Assembly (NCBI RefSeq): GCF_014645835.1
Contig: NZ_BMMM01000011.1
Location: 310,001-374,000, forward strand
Reading direction: 5' to 3'
Source of the DNA: Streptomyces albiflavescens
GTDB lineage: Bacteria > Actinomycetota > Actinomycetes > Streptomycetales > Streptomycetaceae
DNA: 64,000 bases
Under the pieces are notes generated by a model. The model worked only from the letters and a program-made list of their open reading frames with translations. It had not been told where the DNA came from and did not search any database. The position numbers and the translations under genes were made by a program. Of this stretch, positions 17,793 to 24,360 are shown in pieces. The first letter of the stretch is position 1. Every line of letters starts with the position of its first letter.

Positions 17793-19844
17793 TTATTCGG
17801 CCACGGGCAGTCGCGCCCCGTCCCGCAGGAACAGCGGGATGCGGTCCAGCGGGGCGTCGACGGTCACGGCCACGCCCCCTTCGTAGGTCTCACCCGTCCA
17901 CGCGTCCGTCCAGTACGCGCCCGCCGGGAGGTACGCCGTACGGGCCGTCGCGCCCGCCGTGAGCACCGGTGCGACCAGCAGGTCGGGGCCGAAGAGATAC
18001 GAGTCGTCCACGGACCAGGTCGCCTGGTCGTCCGGGAACTCCAGGAAGAGCGGGCGCATCACCGGCAGACCCTCCTCGTGGGCCTCCCGCATCACCCCGA
18101 GCACGTACGGCTTCAGGCGCTCGCGCAGCCGCAGATACTTCTCCAGGACGGCGCCGGCCTCCTCGCCGTACGACCAGACCTCGTTCGGGCCGCCGGTCAT
18201 GTCGGGGCCGAGCGGCATGCCAGGGTCGCGGAAGCCGTGCAGGCGCATCAGCGGAGAGAGCGCCCCGAACTGGAACCAACGGACCATGACCTCGCGGTAC
18301 GCCGGGTCGTCCGGGTCGCCGCCGTGGAAGCCGCCGATGTCGGTGTTCCACCAAGGGATGCCGGAGAGCGCGGTGTTGAGTCCGGCGGCGATCTGACGAC
18401 GCAGGGTCGCGAAGTCCGTGCCGATGTCGCCGGACCACAGGGCGGCGCCGTAACGCTGACTGCCCGCCCACGCCGAGCGGTTGAGGGTGACGACCTCGGT
18501 CTCACCGGCCGCGAGCATGCCCTCGTAGAAGGTGCGGGCGTTCTCGCGGGGGTAGAGATTGCCGACCTCCAGGCCCGGGCCCGCGTAGTAGCGCAGGTTC
18601 TCCGAGAAGCCCGGCTTCAGCTCCGGCTCGCACGCGTCCAGCCAGAAGGTCGAGATGCCGTACGGGTCCAGGTAGTTGTCCTTCACACGTGACCAGAGGA
18701 AGTCGCGTGCCTCGGGGTTCGTCGCGTCGTAGAACGCTACCTGGACCGTGGACGCGACCTCCTTGTCGGGCCAGTCGGCGTGCGCCATCGGCCCGTACTC
18801 CGTGCCGATGAAGTAGCCGCGCTGCTCCATGAGCTGGTGGTTCTCGGAGAGGGGTGAGACCGACGGCCAGACGGACACGACCAGCTTGACGCCGAGTTCC
18901 GTGAGCTCCCGCTGCATCGCCGCCGGGTCCGGCCACTCCGCCGGGTCGAACTTCCAGTCGCCCAGATGCGTCCAGTGGAAGAAGTCGCAGACGATGGCGG
19001 ACAGGGGCAGGCCCCGTCGCTTGTACTCCCTCGCCACCTCGAGGAGTTCGTCCTGGGTGCGGTAGCGCAGCTTGCACTGCCAGAAGCCGGCCGCCCACTC
19101 GGGCAGCATCGGCGTACGGCCGGTGGCGGCGCTGTACCGGCGCTGGGCGTCGGCGGGGGCGCCCGCCGTGATCCAGTAGTCGATCTGGCGGGCCGAGTCG
19201 GCGACCCAGCGGGTGCCGTTGCCCGCGAGCTCCACGCGGCCGATGGCCGGGTTGTTCCACAGGAGGGTGTAGCCCCGGCTGGAGACGAGCACCGGGACGG
19301 TCACCTCGGCGTTGCGCTGGATCAGGTCCAGGACCGCGCCCTTCTGGTCGAGCAGCCCGTGCTGGTGCTGCCCGAGGCCGTACAGCTTCTCGCCCTCGTA
19401 CGCGGCGAACCGCTGCTCCAGGCGGTGGTGCCCGTTGCCGGTCGGGGTGTACAGGCGCGGGCCCGGCCACCAGAAGTGGGCGCGCTCCTCGGCGAGGAGT
19501 TCGCCGCCGTCGGCGGTGCGGACGAAGCGGACGAGGCCCTCGGCGGTCACCACAACGGTCAGCGCGCCGACCGTCAGCCGGCCTTCTCCGCCCTCGATCT
19601 TGACGGTGCTCTCGGTGGCCGGCGGCTCGTCAAGGAGCGCGCCCGGGAGGTTCTCCAGAACCGGACCGCCGAGCCGCGCCCGGACACGGACCGCGTCCGG
19701 ACCCCACGGCTCGATCCGTACGGTCTCCGTGCGGCCGCTCCACTCCAGCGCGCCGTCCCGCTCGCGGAACGTGCCGACGGTCGGGGAGGACTGCGCGAGG
19801 CTGACTGTGCCCTGAGCGGGCTGGTTTTCGGCAGGCTGATTCAC
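17793..19844 (-). CDS. GH31 alpha-xylosidase (YicI-like)
   Basis: 683 residues from the GTG at 19844, chosen because AGGAG lies just upstream. The nucleophile aspartate is in FWLDACEPE (about D403) and the acid/base aspartate in LWSGDIGTDF (about D473). WLDACEPELKPG and the ending resemble bacterial alpha-xylosidases more than alpha-glucosidases. No signal peptide, so it works in the cytoplasm, removing alpha-1,6-xylose from the non-reducing end of xyloglucan oligosaccharides. It is downstream of the LacI gene on the same strand with a 229-bp gap and no operator of its own, so it may be read from the repressor promoter. Confidence 0.9.
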   Translation of the reverse strand: MNQPAENQPAQGTVSLAQSSPTVGTFRERDGALEWSGRTETVRIEPWGPDAVRVRARLGGPVLENLPGALLDEPPATESTVKIEGGEGRLTVGALTVVVTAEGLVRFVRTADGGELLAEERAHFWWPGPRLYTPTGNGHHRLEQRFAAYEGEKLYGLGQHQHGLLDQKGAVLDLIQRNAEVTVPVLVSSRGYTLLWNNPAIGRVELAGNGTRWVADSARQIDYWITAGAPADAQRRYSAATGRTPMLPEWAAGFWQCKLRYRTQDELLEVAREYKRRGLPLSAIVCDFFHWTHLGDWKFDPAEWPDPAAMQRELTELGVKLVVSVWPSVSPLSENHQLMEQRGYFIGTEYGPMAHADWPDKEVASTVQVAFYDATNPEARDFLWSRVKDNYLDPYGISTFWLDACEPELKPGFSENLRYYAGPGLEVGNLYPRENARTFYEGMLAAGETEVVTLNRSAWAGSQRYGAALWSGDIGTDFATLRRQIAAGLNTALSGIPWWNTDIGGFHGGDPDDPAYREVMVRWFQFGALSPLMRLHGFRDPGMPLGPDMTGGPNEVWSYGEEAGAVLEKYLRLRERLKPYVLGVMREAHEEGLPVMRPLFLEFPDDQATWSVDDSYLFGPDLLVAPVLTAGATARTAYLPAGAYWTDAWTGETYEGGVAVTVDAPLDRIPLFLRDGARLPVAE

Positions 19845-19958
19845 GTGGGGTGCTCCTGGGAGAAGGAGTGGCGAGGTGACCCGGCGCGGCTCTGGCGGGC
19901 CGGGACGGGGTGGTGCCCTCACGCGAGGGCATGACTCGTCCGCGCCGGACCCCCGGGA

Positions 19959-20009
19959 GGGCGTACGGCTCGGTGTACGGCGCCTCACGGCGGGGCGTAC
20001 GGCTCGGTG
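19959..20009. repeat. 17-bp direct repeat in the GH31 leader
   Basis: GGGCGTACGGCTCGGTG occurs at 19959-19975 and 19993-20009. It lies in the gap between the LacI and GH31 genes. Function unknown; it may be a chance local duplication. Confidence 0.4.
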
Positions 20010-20073
20010 CGCGGTGTGGCGTGCGGTGCCCCACGGCCGGCACCGCGGCAGGGCCCCGGCAGGAGGCCCAGGG

Positions 20074-21084
20074 TCAGGCGGTCGGCGCCGGGCCCGTGCT
20101 CGCCCGTACCGTCAACTCGGGTGCGATCAGCACGACTTCGTCCTTGCCGCGCCCTTCGAGCTTGGCGATCAGATGCTCCACGGCGTACCGGCCCATCTCC
20201 TGCGCGGGGATGGCGACCGAGGTCAGCCGCACCGAGGCCTGCGTGGCGACCTGGTCCGGGCAGATCGCGATCACCGACACGTCCTCGGGCACGGCGCGGC
20301 CCTGCTGGCGCAGCAGCGCGAGCAGCGGCTCGACCGCGGACTCGTTCTGCACGACGAAGCCCGTGGTGCCCGGGCGCTCGTCGAGAATCCGGGCGAGGGT
20401 CACGGCCATCGCGTCGTACCCGCCCTCGCAGGGGCGGTGCAGCACGCGCAGGCCCAACTCCCGCGAACGGGACCGGAGTCCGTCGAGCGTGCGCTCGGCG
20501 AAGCCGGTGTGCCGTTCGTAGACCGCGGGCGCCTCGCCGATGACAGCGATGTCACGATGGCCGAGGATCGCCAGATGCTCGGCACACAGTGCGCCCGTCG
20601 CGCCGAAGTCGAGGTCCACGCAGGTCAGTCCGGAGGTGTCGGCGGGCAGCCCGATGAGCACGGACGGCTGATCCGTCTCGCGCAGCAACGGCAGCCGTTC
20701 GTCGTCCAGTTCGACGTCCATCAGGATCATCGCGTCGGCGAGCCCGCTGCCGGTGACCCGGCGTACCGCGTCGGGCCCCTCCTCGCCGGTGAGCAGCAGC
20801 ACGTCGTACCCATGGATGCGGGCGTTGGTCGCCACCGCGATGGCGATCTCCATCATCACGGGTACGTACATGTCGGTGCGGAGCGGAATCATCAGCGCGA
20901 TGATGTTGGACCGGCTGCTCGCCAGGGCCCGGGCGCCCGCGTTCGGGTGGTAGCCGAGCTCCTGGATGCTCCGCTCGACCCGCTGCCGGGTGCCCGCGGA
21001 GATGGACCGCTTGCCGCTGAGGACATAGCTCACCGTGCTCGCCGAGACTCCGGCGTGCTGGGCGACCTCGGCGAGGGTGACCAT
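20074..21084 (-). CDS. LacI-family transcriptional repressor of the xyloglucan locus
   Basis: 336 residues from the ATG at 21084, which has GGAG six bases upstream; the in-frame TTG at 21096 contains that site. The N-terminal helix-turn-helix and hinge read VTLAEVAQHAGVSASTVSYV and LGYHPNAGARALASSRSN, followed by a periplasmic-binding-type effector domain. An operator lies 18 bp before its start, so it is probably autoregulated, and the same palindrome fronts GH3, the importer operon and the truncated GH12. The inducer is probably a xyloglucan-derived sugar; this is inferred from locus content. Confidence 0.92.
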   Translation of the reverse strand: MVTLAEVAQHAGVSASTVSYVLSGKRSISAGTRQRVERSIQELGYHPNAGARALASSRSNIIALMIPLRTDMYVPVMMEIAIAVATNARIHGYDVLLLTGEEGPDAVRRVTGSGLADAMILMDVELDDERLPLLRETDQPSVLIGLPADTSGLTCVDLDFGATGALCAEHLAILGHRDIAVIGEAPAVYERHTGFAERTLDGLRSRSRELGLRVLHRPCEGGYDAMAVTLARILDERPGTTGFVVQNESAVEPLLALLRQQGRAVPEDVSVIAICPDQVATQASVRLTSVAIPAQEMGRYAVEHLIAKLEGRGKDEVVLIAPELTVRASTGPAPTA

Positions 21085-21101
21085 CCAGCTCTCCAAGCTT
21101 T

Positions 21102-21117
21102 GTGAAGCGCTTCGACA
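21102..21117. promoter_or_regulatory. LacI-family operator in front of the repressor gene
   Basis: GTGAAGCGCTTCGAC, an imperfect copy of the palindrome (one half-site reads GTGAAGC instead of GTCGAAGC), 18 bp before the repressor start. The imperfect half may give weaker autoregulation. Confidence 0.75.
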
Positions 21118-21152
21118 GTGCGCGTATTGCGGATAGGGCGAGTGAGGGTGGC

Positions 21153-21158
21153 TTGACA
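21153..21158 (+). promoter_or_regulatory. Candidate -35 for the truncated GH12
   Basis: A consensus TTGACA precedes the operator at 21188-21209. A -10 is not clear; ACGTGT at 21176 is 17 bp away. Reported because it shows the control region in front of the broken gene is still recognisable. Confidence 0.35.
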
Positions 21159-21187
21159 GTAGCCCGGTGAAGAAGACGTGTCCATAG

Positions 21188-21209
21188 GTTGTCGAAGCGC
21201 TTCGACAAC
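21188..21209. promoter_or_regulatory. LacI-family operator, longest copy
   Basis: A perfect 22-bp palindrome with core TCGAAGCGCTTCGA flanked by GTTG and CAAC. It is the most extended of the four sites. It lies between the repressor gene and the truncated GH12 and may serve both. Confidence 0.88.
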
Positions 21210-21315
21210 TAAATTCTTGAGTGCGTCATGGCCATCGCTTACGCCATGGCAACCCTTTGACCGTGCGGTGGCCACTGAGGGGCGTACACAGACCGTCCCC
21301 CGGAAGGACCCCCCG

Positions 21316-21639
21316 ATGCAACACCGTCGACCGCACCTGTCCAAGAAGGCGAAGACGCTCCTCGCGAGCTCGGTGGCGCTCGCTGCGGCCGCCGGCATCA
21401 CTGTCGCCCAGGCGGGCGAGGACGGCAAGAAGTGCGGCGCCTTCGACACCGTCACGATGGGCAAGTACTACGTCAACAACAACCTCTGGGGACAGGGCGA
21501 CGGCACCTTCACTCAGTCACTCGTTCGGCGCAAACTGATGAGCAAGGACAAATACCTCTCCGGCATCGAGTCGGGCAGCGAGGTCTTTCGCGGTTCCGGG
21601 CGGCTTGATACGAGGTCGTACTCGGTGGACATCGGCTGA
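21316..21639 (+). pseudogene. Truncated GH12 glucanase remnant
   Basis: 107 residues. The start is clear: GGAAGGA before the ATG, then a signal peptide (KKAKTLLASSVALAAAAGI, cleavage near AQA). The mature start CGAFDTVTMGKYYVNNNLWG matches the N-terminus of Streptomyces GH12 enzymes. After NNNLWGQGDG (about residue 63) the family match stops and an unrelated tail of ~44 residues follows. Both catalytic glutamates lie well beyond the break, so no activity is possible. I could not find the rest in another frame nearby, so this looks like a deletion rather than a simple frameshift. Operator, promoter and ribosome site are preserved. Confidence 0.8.
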
Positions 21640-21792
21640 CACCCGGGGGCGCACATCGGGTCGAACGCTGCGCCAGGACTGGTGGGGGCACCCCGAATCG
21701 GGTACATACGATCGAGTAGCACCGGTCAGTAACGATCGCTATGAAGAACGGTGTACGAGCCCAAGATCCCTATTCGCGGCGAGGTGAGCCTC

Positions 21793-23724
21793 ATGTCCGC
21801 TACACCCCACAAGCCCACAGTCACCGAACGTGAGGCCCGGCAAGTCGCCGAGGCCGCGCGCGAACAGGACTGGCGCAAACCCAGCTTCGCCAAGGAGCTG
21901 TTCCTCGGCCGCTTCCGGCTCGACCTGATCCACCCGCACCCCATGCCCGCCGACGAGGACGCGCAGCGCGGAGAGGAGTTCCTGGCCAAGCTGCGCGACT
22001 TCTGCGAGACGAAGATCGACTCGGCCCGCATCGAGCGCGAGGCGCAGATCCCCGACGCCGTCATCGACGGCCTCAAGGAGCTCGGCGCCCTCGGCATGAA
22101 GATCGACACCAAGTACGGCGGCCTCGGCCTCACCCAGGTGTACTACAACAAGGCGCTCGCCCTGGTCGGCTCCTCGAGCCCCGCGATCGGCGCCCTGCTC
22201 TCCGCGCATCAGTCGATCGGAGTACCGCAGCCGCTGAAACTTTTCGGCACCCAGGAGCAGAAGGAAACCTTCCTGCCGCGCTGCGCCCGCACCGACATCA
22301 CGGCCTTCCTGCTGACCGAGCCGGACGTCGGCTCCGACCCGGCCCGGCTCGCGACGGCCGCCGTACCGGACGGCGAGGACTACATCCTCGATGGAGTGAA
22401 ACTCTGGACGACCAACGGCGTCGTCGCGGATCTCCTGGTCGTCATGGCACGCGTACCGAAGTCCGAGGGCCACAAGGGCGGCATCACGGCGTTCGTGGTG
22501 GAGGCCGGCTCCGAGGGCGTCACCGTCGAGAACCGCAACGCCTTCATGGGCCTGCGCGGCCTGGAGAACGGCGTCACGCGCTTCCACCAGGTCCGCGTCC
22601 CGGCCGCGAACCGGATCGGCCCGGAGGGTGCGGGCCTCAAGATCGCCCTGACCACCCTCAACACCGGCCGTCTCTCCCTGCCCGCCATGTGCGTGGGCGC
22701 GGGCAAGTGGTGTCTGAAGATCGCCCGCGAGTGGTCGGCGGCGCGCGAGCAGTGGGGCAAACCGGTGGCCTTCCACGAGGCGGTCGGCGCGAAGATCTCG
22801 TTCATCGCGGCGACGACGTTCGCGCTGGAGGCCGTCCTCGACCTGTCCTCGCAGATGGCCGACGAGGACCGCAACGACATCCGCATAGAGGCCGCCCTCG
22901 CCAAGCTCTACGGCTCCGAGATGGCCTGCCTGATGGCCGACGAGCTGGTTCAGATCCGCGGTGGCCGCGGCTTCGAGACCGCGGAGTCGCTCGCCGCGCG
23001 CGGGGAGCGGGCGGTTCCCGCCGAGCAGATCCTGCGCGACCTGCGCATCAACCGCATCTTCGAGGGCTCCACGGAGATCATGCATCTGCTGATCGCCCGC
23101 GAGGCCGTCGACGCCCACCTGTCCGTCGCGGGCGACCTCATCGACCCCGACAAGTCCCTCTCGGACAAGGCGAAGGCGGGCGCCAACGCGGGTGTCTTCT
23201 ACGCCAAGTGGCTGCCGAAGCTGGTGGCGGGGCCCGGGCAGCTCCCACGCTCGTACCACGAGTTCAACCAGCAGGTGGATCTGTCTCCGCACCTGCGGTA
23301 CGTGGAACGCAGCGCGCGCAAGCTCGCCCGCTCCACCTTCTACGCCATGTCCCGCTGGCAGGGCCGCATGGAGACCAAGCAGGGCTTCCTGAGCCGGATC
23401 GTCGACATCGGCGCCGAGCTCTTCGCGATGAGCGCGGCCTGCGTCCGTGCCGAGCTCCTGCGCACCACCGGGGAGCACGGCCGCGAGGCCTACCAGCTCG
23501 CGGACGCCTTCTGCCGCCAGTCCCGCATCCGCGTCGAGGAACTCTTCGCCCGCCTGTGGACCAACACCGACGACCTCGACCGCAAGGTGGTCAAGGGTGT
23601 CCTGTCGGGCACGTACGAATGGCTGGAGCAGGGCATCGTCGACCCCTCCGGTGAAGGTCCCTGGATCGCGGACGCGACACCGGGGCCGTCGAAGAAGGAG
23701 AACGTCCACCGCCCCATTCGCTGA
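21793..23724 (+). CDS. Large acyl-CoA dehydrogenase (FadE/VLCAD-like)
   Basis: 643 residues from the ATG at 21793 with GAGGTG upstream. This is much longer than the ~380-residue family core. It has a ~90-residue N-terminal extension and a ~200-residue C-terminal helical extension, a plan shared with very-long-chain acyl-CoA dehydrogenases. The FAD signature LLTEPDVGSDPA, LWTTNG and the C-terminal RGGRGFET with RINRIFEGSTEI are present. It catalyses the first step of fatty-acid beta-oxidation with FAD. The 5' gap 21640-21792 contains no other gene. Substrate chain length is inferred from size only. Confidence 0.9.
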   Translation: MSATPHKPTVTEREARQVAEAAREQDWRKPSFAKELFLGRFRLDLIHPHPMPADEDAQRGEEFLAKLRDFCETKIDSARIEREAQIPDAVIDGLKELGALGMKIDTKYGGLGLTQVYYNKALALVGSSSPAIGALLSAHQSIGVPQPLKLFGTQEQKETFLPRCARTDITAFLLTEPDVGSDPARLATAAVPDGEDYILDGVKLWTTNGVVADLLVVMARVPKSEGHKGGITAFVVEAGSEGVTVENRNAFMGLRGLENGVTRFHQVRVPAANRIGPEGAGLKIALTTLNTGRLSLPAMCVGAGKWCLKIAREWSAAREQWGKPVAFHEAVGAKISFIAATTFALEAVLDLSSQMADEDRNDIRIEAALAKLYGSEMACLMADELVQIRGGRGFETAESLAARGERAVPAEQILRDLRINRIFEGSTEIMHLLIAREAVDAHLSVAGDLIDPDKSLSDKAKAGANAGVFYAKWLPKLVAGPGQLPRSYHEFNQQVDLSPHLRYVERSARKLARSTFYAMSRWQGRMETKQGFLSRIVDIGAELFAMSAACVRAELLRTTGEHGREAYQLADAFCRQSRIRVEELFARLWTNTDDLDRKVVKGVLSGTYEWLEQGIVDPSGEGPWIADATPGPSKKENVHRPIR

Positions 23725-23770
23725 GCTCGCCACCCCATTCGGCAACCTTTTCCACAGGAATGCACACCAG

Positions 23771-23840
23771 CCCCGTTCGCCATTCCGCTGCTTGCCGCAC
23801 CGAAGTTGTGCGTCAACAATGAAAGGAATGGCGAACGGGG
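23771..23840. promoter_or_regulatory. Long inverted repeat overlapping the ribosome site of the next gene
   Basis: CCCCGTTCGCCATTCC (23771-23786) and its exact complement (23825-23840) are separated by 38 bases. The right arm ends 7 bp before the start codon of the 161-residue gene and includes the GGGG of its probable ribosome site. In RNA it would form a 16-bp stem that could both end transcription of the dehydrogenase gene and hide the ribosome site. Confidence 0.65.
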
Positions 23841-23847
23841 ACGGCAG

Positions 23848-24333
23848 ATGCGCCAAGGAATCGGGGAAGAATACAGTCACGGTATTTCCGTACAGCTGAC
23901 GCGTGCTCGCGGGGAGGCGTGGCGGCAGCTGAACGAGATGGATCTCGTACGGGCGCTGCGCACCGTGCGCAATGAGGTGCAGCCGCTCGCGCAGAAGCTG
24001 CGCGAAGCTGCGCCGGAGACCTTCGACGGGCACCGTGACGCGCTCGCGGTCCTCCTCAACGACTGCGCGTTGTCCGTGGTCGACGAGGTGCCGCGGCCGC
24101 CCGTGGCCTCCTTCGACGCCCTGCGTATCCGGAGAATCGACCTCCGCGACATCGACGGCCTGCTGGATTCCGGACGGCCCGGCGAACGGCCCGTCATTCA
24201 GCAGCTCTTCCGCGCCGCGCTCGACCTGGTCGAGGACCCCGTACTGCGCGAAGTGATCAAAGCGAATCAACAGGGCGTCCTCATTCTCCAGCGGGCCAAT
24301 CGCTGGATACGGATGCTCGTGGACGCCGTTTAG
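23848..24333 (+). CDS. Unknown 161-residue protein upstream of SecA paralogue
   Basis: Not recognised. 161 residues from the ATG at 23848 (GGGGA upstream). It is mostly charged and probably helical, with no signal peptide or membrane span. There is a conserved-looking motif pair LRIRRIDLRDIDGL and QQLFRAALDLVEDP, and the C-terminus is amphipathic (VLILQRANRWIRMLVDAV). It is 27 bp ahead of the secA-like gene on the same strand, so the two are probably co-transcribed and may work together. Its start sits inside the inverted-repeat control region. Function unknown. Confidence 0.75.
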   Translation: MRQGIGEEYSHGISVQLTRARGEAWRQLNEMDLVRALRTVRNEVQPLAQKLREAAPETFDGHRDALAVLLNDCALSVVDEVPRPPVASFDALRIRRIDLRDIDGLLDSGRPGERPVIQQLFRAALDLVEDPVLREVIKANQQGVLILQRANRWIRMLVDAV

Positions 24334-24360
24334 TTGTGCTCAGTTCTGGGGGAATTTCCC

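Noticed and set aside
3231..21084. Reading the locus as xylan or cellulose utilisation
   Set aside because: No GH10, GH11, GH43, GH48 or GH9 gene is present, whereas GH74, GH31, GH42 and GH95 together fit xyloglucan best.
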